A DNA stretch of 54,475 nt from Myxococcales bacterium. Lineage in GTDB: Bacteria > Myxococcota_A > Polyangia > Polyangiales > Ga0077539. The notes under the pieces are model-generated. The model worked only from the letters and a program-made list of their open reading frames with translations. It did not search any database and was not told the origin of the DNA. This document shows, piece after piece, positions 32,988 to 42,212 of the stretch. The DNA lies in assembly GCA_030652255.1 (NCBI GenBank), contig JAUSAZ010000222.1, positions 1 to 54,475 of the forward strand, written 5' to 3'. Position 1 is the first letter of the stretch. Every line of letters starts with the position of its first letter. Both the position numbers and the translations under genes were made by a program.

Positions 32988-33923
32988 TCAGCCCCGCAGC
33001 CACGCCCGCAGCGCCGCCTGGCGCGCCGGGTCGCGCGCCTCGGCCAGCGGGAGCCACTCCACCCCCGGCTCGCCGCGAAACCACGTCCGCTGCCGCTTGG
33101 CGAAGCTCATCGTCGCGCGCTCGATCTCCGTCGCCAGGGCCCGCTCGGGCAGCTCGCCCCGCAGGTGCGCCACCACCTCGGCGTACCCGACGCTGCGCAG
33201 CGGCTTCAGGTCCCACTCGTAGCCGTCGGACAATATCCCGCGCACCTCGTCGACCCAGCCCCGGGCCAGCATCGCCGCCGTCCGCGGCGCCACCCGCGCC
33301 CGCAGCTCGTCGCGCCCGATCTCCAGGCACCACCAGCTCGACTCGTAGCGCGGACCCTCCGCGGCGTGCTTCCGGTGGTGCGCCGACAGGGCCTCGCCGC
33401 TCACCGCGTAGACCTCCAGCGCCCGCACGATGCGCACCGGGTCGGTCACGTGGATGCGCGCGGCGTACTCCGGGTCGACCGCCGCCACCTCGCGGTGCAT
33501 CTCCCGCAACGTCTCCGCGTCGCCCGCGGCGATGCGCGCGTGCAGGGCGGCGCGCACCCCGGCGTCGGCGGGGATGCCGCTCGCGAGGCCCTTCACCAGC
33601 GCCCGGAGGTAGAGCCCGGTGCCGCCCACCACGATGGCGGTCCTACCCCGGGAGGTAATCCCGGCGATGATGCGATCGGCGTCGGCGATGAACTTCGCGG
33701 CGTCGTAGGGGTCGCGCAGGTCGAGGGTGCCGAGGAGGTGGTGGGGCACGCCCGCGAGCTCGTCCTCCGAGGGGCGCGCCGAGCCGATGACCAGGCGCTC
33801 GTAGAGCTGCACGGAGTCGGCGCCGACGAGCTCGCCGTCGAGGGCGCGCGCGAGGTCGACGGCCAGGGCGGTCTTGCCGGTGGCCGTCGCGCCGGAGATG
33901 ACCACCAGGCGGGGACGGGGCAT
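32988..33923 (-). CDS. miaA: tRNA dimethylallyltransferase
   Basis: 311 aa. It transfers the dimethylallyl group to A37 of tRNAs that read UNN codons. The P-loop GATATGKT (11-18), ADSVQLYE (usually DSMQVYR), GGTGLYL and the C-terminal KRQRTWFRGEPGVEWL are clear MiaA hallmarks, and the length is normal. It follows glgA on the same strand with a 20-nt gap, so the two are probably co-transcribed. Confidence 0.95.
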   Translation of the reverse strand: MPRPRLVVISGATATGKTALAVDLARALDGELVGADSVQLYERLVIGSARPSEDELAGVPHHLLGTLDLRDPYDAAKFIADADRIIAGITSRGRTAIVVGGTGLYLRALVKGLASGIPADAGVRAALHARIAAGDAETLREMHREVAAVDPEYAARIHVTDPVRIVRALEVYAVSGEALSAHHRKHAAEGPRYESSWWCLEIGRDELRARVAPRTAAMLARGWVDEVRGILSDGYEWDLKPLRSVGYAEVVAHLRGELPERALATEIERATMSFAKRQRTWFRGEPGVEWLPLAEARDPARQAALRAWLRG

Positions 33924-33943
33924 CGCTGCGGGGGAGGGAGCGC

Positions 33944-35413
33944 CTACGCCGTGGCGGAGGGGTTGTCGTCGGAGAGCGGGAAGAGCTCGCGGTAGATGGC
34001 GGCGTAGCGGCGGGCCGAGCGGTCCCACGCGTGGTCGAGGCGCATCACGCGGCGGCGCAGGGCGGCGAAGCGCTCGGGCTGGGCGTAGGCCGAGAGCCCG
34101 CGGGCGATGGCGCCGTAGAAGGCGTCGGGGGTGAGCTCGTCGAAGACGAAGCCGGTGCCGGTGCCGAGGGTGGCGTCGCAGTCGACGACGGTGTCGCGCA
34201 GGCCGCCGGTGTTGCGCACCACGGGCACGGCGCCGTAGCGCATGGCGTAGAGCTGGGTGAGGCCGCTGGGCTCGAAGCGCGACGGCACCAGGAAGAGGTC
34301 GGCGCCGGCGAAGATGCGGTGCGCGAGGCCGTCGTCGAACTCCGGACGGTAGGAGAACTTCTCGGGCATGTCCTTCGCGAGGGCGACGAGCGCGGCGGCG
34401 AGCTCGGGGTCGCCGGAGCCCTGCACGACGACCTGCACGTCCTGGCGGAGCAGCTGCGTGGCGCACCCGATCAGCAGGTCGACGCCCTTCTGGGTGTCGA
34501 TGCGGGCGACCATGCCGAGCACCGGGGTCTCCGGGCGCGCGGGGAACCCGAGGGCCTTCTGGAGGGCGTTCTTGCAGCGCACCTTCGGCAGCGGGTCGAC
34601 GACGTCGTAGCGCGAGGGGATGTGCGGGTCGGTCGACGGGTTCCAGACCCCCGGGTCGATGCCGTTGAGGATGCCGACGAGGCCCGTGGCGTGGGCCCGC
34701 AGCACGCCGTCCATGTTGGCCCCACCCGCGGGCGTGACGATCTCCCGGGCGTAGGTGGGCGACACCGTGGTCACGCGGTCGGAGTCGACGATGCCGGCCT
34801 TGAGCCACGACACCTGGCCGTAGAACTCCATGTGCGCGGCGGCCGCGGCTTCGATGCCGAGCTCGGCGAGCGTGGAGGCGGGGAAGGTTCCCTGGTGGGC
34901 GGCGTTGTGGATGGTGAACACCGAGCGCACCTTGGCGAAGCGGGGGTCGTCCTTCGCGGCGTGCTTGATGAGCATCGGGATGAGCCCGGTGGTCCAGTCG
35001 TGGAGGTGGACGAGGTCGGGCACCTTGGGCTGCATGCGCATCCACGCCACGGCGCCCTTGCAGAGCAGGCCGAAGCGCAGGTGGTTGTCCTCGTAGGTGG
35101 TGGCCCCCTCGCCGTAGACCCCGGGGCGGTCGCCGAGGCGGGGCGCGCCGAGCAGCACGACGGTGACGCCGGACGGGAGCCGGGCCTCGTAGACCTCGAC
35201 GTCGACGGTCTCGCCCGCGAGGGGGACCTTCACCTTGACGAGGCGGCGCGCGAGGGCGTGCTCGGCGGGGTCGATGCTGCCGTAGCGGAGCGAGAGGACC
35301 GTGACCTTGTGGCCGAGGGCGCGCAGGGCCTTCGGGAGCGCGCCGACCACGTCCCCGAGGCCGCCGACCTTCGAGAAGGGCACGACCTCCGGGCTGACGA
35401 AGAGGATTTCCAT
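33944..35413 (-). CDS. glgA: Glycogen synthase (ADP-glucose type, GT5)
   Basis: 489 aa. Glycosyltransferase family 5: N-terminal MEILFVSPEVVPFSKVGGLGD with the sugar-nucleotide KVGGLG motif (15-20), HLHDWTTGL, FTIHN, and a C-terminal EPSGLTQLYAMRYGAVPVV with GGLRDTV. It elongates alpha-1,4-glucan from ADP-glucose. The start is the ATG at 35413. No glgB/glgC/glgP are nearby. The downstream neighbour miaA is unrelated in function but lies on the same transcript. Confidence 0.95.
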   Translation of the reverse strand: MEILFVSPEVVPFSKVGGLGDVVGALPKALRALGHKVTVLSLRYGSIDPAEHALARRLVKVKVPLAGETVDVEVYEARLPSGVTVVLLGAPRLGDRPGVYGEGATTYEDNHLRFGLLCKGAVAWMRMQPKVPDLVHLHDWTTGLIPMLIKHAAKDDPRFAKVRSVFTIHNAAHQGTFPASTLAELGIEAAAAAHMEFYGQVSWLKAGIVDSDRVTTVSPTYAREIVTPAGGANMDGVLRAHATGLVGILNGIDPGVWNPSTDPHIPSRYDVVDPLPKVRCKNALQKALGFPARPETPVLGMVARIDTQKGVDLLIGCATQLLRQDVQVVVQGSGDPELAAALVALAKDMPEKFSYRPEFDDGLAHRIFAGADLFLVPSRFEPSGLTQLYAMRYGAVPVVRNTGGLRDTVVDCDATLGTGTGFVFDELTPDAFYGAIARGLSAYAQPERFAALRRRVMRLDHAWDRSARRYAAIYRELFPLSDDNPSATA

Positions 35414-35521
35414 GGCGGCGGAGACTGCACTCGCTTCCCCACGGGCGCAACGGGCGCGGGAGCGGCCGGCGCTGTTCAATCGCCCCCAAAGGCCCTACGA
35501 GGGCCCCCTCGGCGCCACCCC

Positions 35522-38065
35522 ATGAAGAAGACCCCCACCCGATCGATCGCCCCGGCCCCCAGCGGCTTCGTGCGCGTCCGCGGCGCCCGCGAGAACAACC
35601 TCCGCGACGTCGACGTGGACATCCCCCGCGACGCCCTCGTGGTGTTCACCGGGGTGTCCGGCTCGGGCAAGTCCTCGCTGGCCTTCGGCACCCTCTACGC
35701 CGAGGCCCAGCGGCGCTACCTGGAGTCGGTCTCGCCCTACGCCCGGCGGCTCTTCGACCAGATGCCCGTGCCCGAGGTCGACGCCATCGACGGCCTGCCG
35801 CCCGCCGTGGCCCTCCAGCAGCAGCGCGGGACGCCCACCACCCGCTCGTCGGTGGGCAGCGTCACCACGCTCTCCAACCTCCTGCGGATGCTCTACTCCC
35901 GCGCCGGGTCGTATCCTCCCGGCCAGCCCATCATCTACGCCGAGGGCTTCTCGCCCAACACCCCCGAAGGCGCCTGCCCCGCGTGCCACGGGCTCGGCCG
36001 CGTCTACGAGGTCACCGAGCGCTCGCTGGTGCCCGACGACTCGCTCACCATCCGCGAGCGCGCCGTCGCGGCGTGGCCCACCGCGTGGGGCGGACAGAAC
36101 CAGCGGGACATCCTCGTGACCCTCGGCCACGACGTCGACCGCCCCTGGCGCGAGCTGCCGAAGAAGACCCGCGACTGGATCCTCTTCACCGACGAGCAGC
36201 CCGTCGTCCCGGTGTACGCGGGCTTCACCCCGGAGGAGACGCGGCGCGCGGTGAAGCGGAAGGACGAGCCCAGCTACATGGGCACCTTCAGCAGCGCGCG
36301 GCGGCACGTGCTGCACACCTTCGCCAACTCGCAGAGCGCGCAGATGAAGAAGCGCGCGCTGCAGTTCATGCTGAGCAGCGAGTGCGGCGGGTGCCACGGC
36401 AAGCGCCTGCGCCCGGAGTCCCTCTCGGTGACCTTCGCGGGCTACGACATCACCGACCTCTCGCAGCTCCCCTTGCAGCGCCTCGGGGCGATCTTCCGCC
36501 CCTACGCCGACGGCACCGCCGCCGACGAGGCCGCGCAGGAGGCCGCGCACCCCGAGAAGGCCCTCGTCATGCGCCGCATCGCGGAGGACCTCGTCGCCCG
36601 CGTCGACGTCCTGCTCGACCTCGGCCTCGGGTACCTCTCGCCCGAGCGCAGCACGCCCACCCTCTCGCCCGGCGAGCTCCAGCGGCTGCGCCTCGCGACG
36701 CAGGTGCGCTCCAACCTCTTCGGGGTGGTGTACGTGCTCGACGAGCCCTCCGCGGGGCTGCACCCGGCCGACACCGAGGCGCTGCTGCGGGCCCTCGACC
36801 GGCTCAAGGCCTCGGGCAACTCGCTCTTCGTGGTCGAGCACGAGCTCGACGTGATCCGCCGCGCCGACTGGATCGTCGACGTCGGCCCCGCCGCGGGCGA
36901 GCACGGCGGCCGGGTGCTGTACAGCGGTCCGCCGGAGGGATTGCGGGCGGTGGAGGCCTCGCAGACCCGGCGGCACCTCTTCGACGCCGCGCCCTTCCCT
37001 GCGCGCACGCCGCGCGCCCCGCGGGGCCAGCTCGCGCTCTCGGGCGTCACGCGCAACAACCTCCGTGGGCTCGACGTGAGCTTCCCGCTGGGGCTGCTCA
37101 CCAGCGTCACGGGCGTGTCGGGCTCGGGCAAGTCGAGCCTGGTGAGTCAGGCGCTGGTCGAGCTGGTGGCGCAGGCCCTCGGCCACGAGCTGCCGGCCGA
37201 CGAGGAGGAGGGCGAAGGCCTGGAGCGCGCCGCGGTCGCCCCGGTGGGCGGGCACATCCGCGCGGGCATGGACGGGGTGAAGCGCCTCGTGCGCGTCGAC
37301 CAGCGCCCCATCGGCCGCACGCCCCGCTCCAACCTCGCGACCTACACGGGGCTCTTCGACCACGTGCGCAAGCTCTTCGCGTCGACGAAGGCCGCGCGGG
37401 CGCGCCGGTACGACGCCGGGCGCTTCTCCTTCAACGTGGCGAAGGGGCGCTGCGAGCACTGCGAGGGCGAAGGCTTCGTCTCCGTGGAGATGCTCTTCCT
37501 GCCGAGCGTGTACGCCCCGTGTCCCGTCTGCGAGGGCTCGCGCTACAACGCCGACACGCTGGCGGTGAAGTACCGCGAGCGCTCCATCGCCGACGTGCTC
37601 GGCATGACCGTCGACGCGGCCTACGGCTTCTTCGAGGACGAGCCCACGGTACGCCGCGCGTTGCACGTGGTGCGCGAGGTGGGCCTCGGGTACCTGCGAT
37701 TGGGCCAGCCAGCGACCGAGTTGTCGGGCGGCGAGGCGCAGCGCATCAAGCTGGCGACGGAGCTACAGCGCGCCCAGCGGGGCGACAGTTTGTATGTATT
37801 GGACGAGCCCACGACGGGGCTGCACCCGGCGGACGTCGAGCGCCTCGTGGCGCAGCTCGACGGCCTGGTGGACGCGGGCAACACGGTGATCGTGGTGGAG
37901 CACGACATGCGCGTGGTGGCCGGGAGCGACTGGGTCATCGACGTGGGCCCGGGCGCGGGCGAGGAGGGCGGACGGGTGGTGGCGGCGGGTCCCCCGGCGA
38001 AGGTGGCGAGGGTGGCCGGGAGCCGGACGGCGCCGTACCTGGCGCGCTTTCTCGCGGGGGGGTGA
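35522..38065 (+). CDS. UvrA-like ABC ATPase, UvrA2/class II type
   Basis: 847 aa, about 100 shorter than canonical UvrA. Two ABC modules are present: Walker A GVSGSGKSS (44-52 and again in the C-terminal half), zinc knuckles CPAC/CGGC and CEHC/CPVC, and signature motifs LSPGELQRLRLA and LSGGEAQRIKLA followed by DEPSAGLHP and DEPTTGLHP. The first signature has Pro instead of Gly. The region between the knuckles, which binds UvrB in canonical UvrA, looks reduced. UvrA2 paralogues are linked to DNA-damage tolerance or self-resistance to DNA-binding antibiotics. No biosynthetic genes are adjacent, so its role is open. Confidence 0.9.
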   Translation: MKKTPTRSIAPAPSGFVRVRGARENNLRDVDVDIPRDALVVFTGVSGSGKSSLAFGTLYAEAQRRYLESVSPYARRLFDQMPVPEVDAIDGLPPAVALQQQRGTPTTRSSVGSVTTLSNLLRMLYSRAGSYPPGQPIIYAEGFSPNTPEGACPACHGLGRVYEVTERSLVPDDSLTIRERAVAAWPTAWGGQNQRDILVTLGHDVDRPWRELPKKTRDWILFTDEQPVVPVYAGFTPEETRRAVKRKDEPSYMGTFSSARRHVLHTFANSQSAQMKKRALQFMLSSECGGCHGKRLRPESLSVTFAGYDITDLSQLPLQRLGAIFRPYADGTAADEAAQEAAHPEKALVMRRIAEDLVARVDVLLDLGLGYLSPERSTPTLSPGELQRLRLATQVRSNLFGVVYVLDEPSAGLHPADTEALLRALDRLKASGNSLFVVEHELDVIRRADWIVDVGPAAGEHGGRVLYSGPPEGLRAVEASQTRRHLFDAAPFPARTPRAPRGQLALSGVTRNNLRGLDVSFPLGLLTSVTGVSGSGKSSLVSQALVELVAQALGHELPADEEEGEGLERAAVAPVGGHIRAGMDGVKRLVRVDQRPIGRTPRSNLATYTGLFDHVRKLFASTKAARARRYDAGRFSFNVAKGRCEHCEGEGFVSVEMLFLPSVYAPCPVCEGSRYNADTLAVKYRERSIADVLGMTVDAAYGFFEDEPTVRRALHVVREVGLGYLRLGQPATELSGGEAQRIKLATELQRAQRGDSLYVLDEPTTGLHPADVERLVAQLDGLVDAGNTVIVVEHDMRVVAGSDWVIDVGPGAGEEGGRVVAAGPPAKVARVAGSRTAPYLARFLAGG

Positions 38066-38090
38066 CGGGGCATCCCGTGGGCCCGGGCGC

Positions 38091-39023
38091 TCACCCCCGG
38101 CGGATGCGCGGGTCGAGCGCGGCGTACAGCAGGTCCGTCGCCAGGTTGCCCAGGAGGATCCCCGTGGAGGCCAGCAGCACGGTGCCCATCATCACCGGGA
38201 GGTCCATGCCCGTGATGGCCTCGAAGGCGAGGCGCCCGAGGCCCGGCCACGCGAAGATCGCCTCCGTCACGATGGCCCCCGAGAACAGCGCCCCGAAGCT
38301 CAGGCCCAGCGAGGTGAGCACCGGCAGCAGCGCGTTGCGCAGCGCGTGCTTCACCACCACCGCCGCCGGGCTCAGCCCCTTCGCCCTCGCCGTGCGCACG
38401 TAGTCCGACTGGAGCACCTCGACCAGCTCGCCGCGCACCAGCCGCGCCTGCCACGCCGTGCCCAGCAGCCCGATGGTCACCGCGGGCAGGACGCCGTGCC
38501 ACACGTGATCGAGCGCCGTGGTGCCGTAGCCCCCGATCGGGAACCACCCCCACTGGTACGCCACGATCAGCAGGAAGAGCTTGCCCGAGAGGAAGGTGGG
38601 CGTGGAGATGCCCACGAAGGTGGCGCCCAGCACCAGGGACTCGGTGCGCGTGCCGCGGCGCAGCGCCGCGATGGTGCCCGCCAGGATGCCGAAGAAGAGC
38701 TCGAAGGCGATGACCATCACCCCGAGCAGCAGTGTGCGTGGGAGGCGCACCGCGATGAGGGTCGCCACGGGCTGCCGGTAGCGGAAGCTGCGGCCAAGGT
38801 CGCCGCGGGCGAGGTTGCCCATGTAGCGCACGTACTGCTCCACGGGCGGTCGGTCGAGGTGGTAGAAGCGGCGGATGTAGTCGCGGTCGCGCGCGCTGGC
38901 GTGGGGCCCGGCGATCATGGCCACCGGGTCGCCGACGCGCAGCGAGCCGAAGAAGGTCACCGTCGCGACGATCCAGAGCACCACCAGGCTCCACCCGAGC
39001 CGACGGAGGATGAAGCGGATCAT
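38091..39023 (-). CDS. DppB/OppB-type ABC transporter permease
   Basis: 310 aa, six transmembrane helices. The N-terminus MIRFILRRLGWSLVVLWIVATVTF and the conserved EAA-type loop (VLQSDYVRTARAKGLSPAAVVVKHALRNALLPVLT) are typical of the BPD-type permeases of peptide and nickel importers. The start overlaps the binding-protein stop (ATGA). No DppC, DppD or DppF follows; the next gene is convergent uvrA2. Confidence 0.92.
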   Translation of the reverse strand: MIRFILRRLGWSLVVLWIVATVTFFGSLRVGDPVAMIAGPHASARDRDYIRRFYHLDRPPVEQYVRYMGNLARGDLGRSFRYRQPVATLIAVRLPRTLLLGVMVIAFELFFGILAGTIAALRRGTRTESLVLGATFVGISTPTFLSGKLFLLIVAYQWGWFPIGGYGTTALDHVWHGVLPAVTIGLLGTAWQARLVRGELVEVLQSDYVRTARAKGLSPAAVVVKHALRNALLPVLTSLGLSFGALFSGAIVTEAIFAWPGLGRLAFEAITGMDLPVMMGTVLLASTGILLGNLATDLLYAALDPRIRRG

Positions 39024-40753
39024 CGGGCGCCCATCGGGGTGAAGGGCGTGGCGAAGGCCGCGAGGCCGCCGAGGGCCCGGCGGTGCGACTCGCGCGCGGC
39101 GACGTAGCGGCGCAGCGGCAGGTCGAGCCAGGCCTCGCCGAGGTAGTCGGGCCAGACCGGGTGCGGCGCCCACCCGCGCACGTACGGCTGCGTCACGAAG
39201 GTGTTGAGCGACGTGTACATGTACGCCCACGGGGCGTCGCGCAGGAGCATGTCCTCGGCCTGCTGGTAGAGCCCGATGCGGGCGGCGGCGTCGGGCTCGA
39301 TCTTGGCGCGGTCGAGCGTCCGGTCGAGCGCGGGGTTGGAGTAGAACGCGTAGTTCGAGCTCTGCTCGTCGTGGATGGCGCGGGAGTGGAAGTTGGGCTC
39401 GATGAAGTTCGACGGGTCGGGGTAGTCCATCTGCCAGCCGGTGAAGGCGAGCTGCACCGTGCGACGGCGGCCGAGCGTGGCGTAGTAGATGCTGAAGGCC
39501 GCGGGGCGCTGCCGTACGCGGATGCCGATGCGACGCAGGTCGGCCTGCACCAGGTCGCCGTAGATGGTCCCGGTCTCGCCCTCGCCGAGCCAGAGGGTGA
39601 CCTCCTCGGGGAGGCCGTTGGGGTAGCCCGCGAGGGCCATCTCGCGGCGCGCGGCGGCGAGGTCGAAGCGCTGGTGCAGCGGGTTGTGCGCGCGGTACCC
39701 GGGCACCGTCGGGGGGTAGAGCGACCACGCCGGCGCGATGCGGTAGTTGCGGGCCCGGGCGATGGCGTCACGGTCGAGCGCGTAGGTCACCGCGCGGCGC
39801 ACGTGCACGTTGTCGAAGGGCGGCATCTCCGTGTTCATCATGAACCCGCCGATGAGGGTGCCGGGCTGGCGCACGACGTAGGGGCGCCACGCGCGGTTGT
39901 TGAGCAGCCAGAGGTAGTCCGCGGTGCCCAGCGAGTAGTTGTGCGCGTAGTCGATCTCGCCCGCGAGGAAGCGCATGAACTGGAGGTGCCGCGCCACCGA
40001 GAGCTCGACCTCGATGCGGTCGAGGTAGATGGCCTGGGCGTTCCAGTAGCGGGGGTTGCGGCGCATCACGACGCGCGCGTTGGGCTCCCAGCGCTCCAGG
40101 GTGAAGGGACCGGCCCCGACGGGCTCCTGGCCGAAGCGCTCGTCGCCGATGCGCGCGAGCACGTGCCGCGGCACCACGGACACGAAGCGCATCGCCATGA
40201 TGTGCAGGAAGGTGCGGTCGGCGTCCGTGAGGCGGAGCACCACGGTGCGCGGGTCCGGGGTCTCGAGGCCCTCGAGGTGCGCGTCGCGGCCCTCGCGGAA
40301 GGCGTCGAAGCCCACGATGAGCCGGTAGTTCTCGGCGCCCGGCGACGGGATGCGCCGGGGGTTGAGCATGCGCTCCCAGCTGTAGCGGAAGTCGTCGCTG
40401 GTGATGGGGGTGCCGTCGGAGAACGTGATGCCCGGCCGCAGGTGGAAGGTGTACGCGCGCCCGTCGGGGGAGACCTCCCAGCGCTCGGCGAGCGCGGGCA
40501 CCACCTCGGTGCTGCCGGGCGCGTAGTTGACCAGGCCCTCGTGCACGAGCCGCGTCGGCACCGCCGCGAGGGTGTCGCTGGCGCGCGCCGGGTCGATGGT
40601 GGTGAGGTCGGCGTCGAAGGCGAAGCGGAGGGTGCCGCCGCGGTGGGGGACGGCGCTGCCTGCGCCGCGGCGGGTGGGGTGGGGGTAGGGGTCGCGGCAC
40701 GCGGCGGCGCCGAGGGAGACGAGCGCGGCGGCGAGGAGGGGGGAGGCCCGCAC
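39020..40753 (-). CDS. Peptide-type ABC transporter substrate-binding lipoprotein (family 5)
   Basis: 577 aa. The signal peptide ASPLLAAALVSLGAAAC has a lipobox-like AAAC. The mature part has the family-5 signature region (LAERWEVSPDGRAYTFHLRPGITFSDGTPITSDDFRYSWERML) and late motifs VRRAVTYALDRDAIA and YYATLGRRRTVQLAFTGWQMDYPDPSNFIEP. Ligands of this family include oligopeptides, nickel and others. The start is a GTG at 40753; no ATG is available. It lies 5 nt after the PilZ gene and overlaps the permease gene. Confidence 0.9.
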   Translation of the reverse strand: MRASPLLAAALVSLGAAACRDPYPHPTRRGAGSAVPHRGGTLRFAFDADLTTIDPARASDTLAAVPTRLVHEGLVNYAPGSTEVVPALAERWEVSPDGRAYTFHLRPGITFSDGTPITSDDFRYSWERMLNPRRIPSPGAENYRLIVGFDAFREGRDAHLEGLETPDPRTVVLRLTDADRTFLHIMAMRFVSVVPRHVLARIGDERFGQEPVGAGPFTLERWEPNARVVMRRNPRYWNAQAIYLDRIEVELSVARHLQFMRFLAGEIDYAHNYSLGTADYLWLLNNRAWRPYVVRQPGTLIGGFMMNTEMPPFDNVHVRRAVTYALDRDAIARARNYRIAPAWSLYPPTVPGYRAHNPLHQRFDLAAARREMALAGYPNGLPEEVTLWLGEGETGTIYGDLVQADLRRIGIRVRQRPAAFSIYYATLGRRRTVQLAFTGWQMDYPDPSNFIEPNFHSRAIHDEQSSNYAFYSNPALDRTLDRAKIEPDAAARIGLYQQAEDMLLRDAPWAYMYTSLNTFVTQPYVRGWAPHPVWPDYLGEAWLDLPLRRYVAARESHRRALGGLAAFATPFTPMGAR

Positions 40754-40758
40754 GGCCG

Positions 40759-41082
40759 TCAGCGTGGGACGTCCCGGGACTGCGCCGAGAGCTGGTTGAT
40801 GGCCCAGGTCTCCGCCGCGCGCAGCGACAGGAAGGAGACGCCCAGGCCGCTCGCGATGGCCCAGCGCACCACGCAGCGCACGGGCGTCGGCTCGGCCAGC
40901 AGGGGGAGGGTGAGGGTGACGGTGAGCTCGGTGCCGAAGGGCAGCGAGACCGCCGTGGTGTCGAGGAACATCCCGCCCAGCGAGAGGTCGCGGGTGCGGC
41001 ACTCGACGCGCCGGCCCTCGACCTCGAAGGCCACCCGCATCCTCGCCGGAAACCTCGTGTGAGCGCGCTTTTCGCTGTGCAT
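40759..41082 (-). CDS. PilZ-domain protein
   Basis: 107 aa. The PilZ c-di-GMP motif is present: RAHTR (6-10) and RDLSLGGMF, with the following beta-barrel pattern. It is a stand-alone PilZ module and probably a c-di-GMP-binding effector. The stop lies 5 nt before the start of the binding-protein gene, so it heads an operon with the peptide importer genes. Coupling of c-di-GMP signalling to the importer is inference. The ATG at 41082 was chosen because the upstream frame has no PilZ features. Confidence 0.85.
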   Translation of the reverse strand: MHSEKRAHTRFPARMRVAFEVEGRRVECRTRDLSLGGMFLDTTAVSLPFGTELTVTLTLPLLAEPTPVRCVVRWAIASGLGVSFLSLRAAETWAINQLSAQSRDVPR

Positions 41083-41165
41083 CGGAAGGGACGCGCACTC
41101 TCTCACGCGGCGCCCGGCGGTGCCATCGGCTTTTCCCCACTGCCCCGTTGGCCCGGCAATGGTCG

Positions 41166-41171
41166 TACGCT
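41166..41171 (+). promoter_or_regulatory. -10-like TACGCT box
   Basis: TACGCT lies 9 nt before the ATG at 41181. A TTGGCC at 41148-41153 is only 12 nt upstream, too close for a standard -35. Confidence 0.4.
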
Positions 41172-41180
41172 CCGCGCCCG

Positions 41181-42131
41181 ATGCCCGCCGCTGCTGCACC
41201 GAAGGCCTGGGACGTGCCGCCCCTCATCGCGCTCGGGGCGCTGGCGCTCGCGGGGGCGATCGTGTTCCCGATGGCGCACCGCACGCCGCTGTACCCCACC
41301 ACGCTGCCGCCGCTGTCGGTCGACGGCGCCGGGCTCGTCGCCGAGCAGCGCCGCGACCTCGCGCGCCCGCGGCCCCCCGCCACCGCCGAGGCCATCGCCT
41401 CCTGGAACGCCCTCACCCTCGCCCACGCCCGCCGCGACGCGCGCGCGAAGGCGCAGGCCCAGGCGCGCTTCGCCCAGACCCTCTTCGACGCCACGGACGG
41501 CGCGCCCGAGCGGGCCCTCGCCATCCGCGCCCTCGCGGCGCAGCAGTGGCTCGACGCCCTCGGCCGGCCCGGCGAGCCGGGGACGGTGCTCGCCGAGCGG
41601 CACGCCCTCGCGGGCCCGCGCGCCGACCCGACGATGACCGACGCCGAGCGCCTCGGGTGGTTCGCGCTGCGCTGGGAGCGCCTCGCGCTGCCGACGCCCG
41701 ACCGCGGCGAGGTCGAGCCGGTGACCGACACCCTGCTCCGGGTGTCGCCCGCCGTGCAGCGGGGCTTCGCGGCGTGGGTGATCAACTCGCGCTGCGCCGC
41801 CATCGTGGGCTTTGACGACCAGGACAACCCGCGCGCGTGCGCCTCGCTGCGCCGCCCGATGATCGCCTTCGCCGCGCACCTCGACCCGCGGTACCCCCGC
41901 GACGAGGCCCTCGCCGCGACCGACATGATGCTCGCCGTCGCGCTGCGCCACCCCTCCGCCGCCGCCCTCCGCGCGCGGGGCGACGGCGCGGGCGCCGCGG
42001 GCACCGACCTCGAGGAGGCCCAGGCCGCGCTGCACAACGCCCAGGACCGCTACGCCGCGCTCGCCCGCGCCCGGCCCGACCGCCGCTGGCAGCGCCACAG
42101 CCTCGCCGCGCTGCGCGAGCTGTCGGAGTAG
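41181..42131 (+). CDS. Membrane-anchored hypothetical protein
   Basis: 316 aa. One N-terminal hydrophobic segment (about 12-32, PPLIALGALALAGAIVFPMA) precedes a helix-rich soluble domain with Ala/Arg-rich helices (DARAKAQAQARFAQTLFDA) and a central Cys pair (INSRCAAIVGF...PRACASL). No family is recognised. The ATG at 41181 is preferred over upstream 41148 because of the TACGCT box between them. It is divergent from the pilZ operon across about 100 bp, so it may share regulation with it. Confidence 0.7.
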   Translation: MPAAAAPKAWDVPPLIALGALALAGAIVFPMAHRTPLYPTTLPPLSVDGAGLVAEQRRDLARPRPPATAEAIASWNALTLAHARRDARAKAQAQARFAQTLFDATDGAPERALAIRALAAQQWLDALGRPGEPGTVLAERHALAGPRADPTMTDAERLGWFALRWERLALPTPDRGEVEPVTDTLLRVSPAVQRGFAAWVINSRCAAIVGFDDQDNPRACASLRRPMIAFAAHLDPRYPRDEALAATDMMLAVALRHPSAAALRARGDGAGAAGTDLEEAQAALHNAQDRYAALARARPDRRWQRHSLAALRELSE

Positions 42132-42212
42132 CGCGGGGCCGCCGTCGATCTACCTCCCCGCCTCCGGCATTTCCTTGATTCCATCCCGCGCGAAGGGGAG
42201 CACCATCGCCGT

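Noticed and set aside
32988..35489. A single 833-codon miaA frame extending through glgA
   Set aside because: MiaA begins at its P-loop methionine (33923) and has normal length; the upstream part is out of phase with glgA and Arg/Pro-rich.
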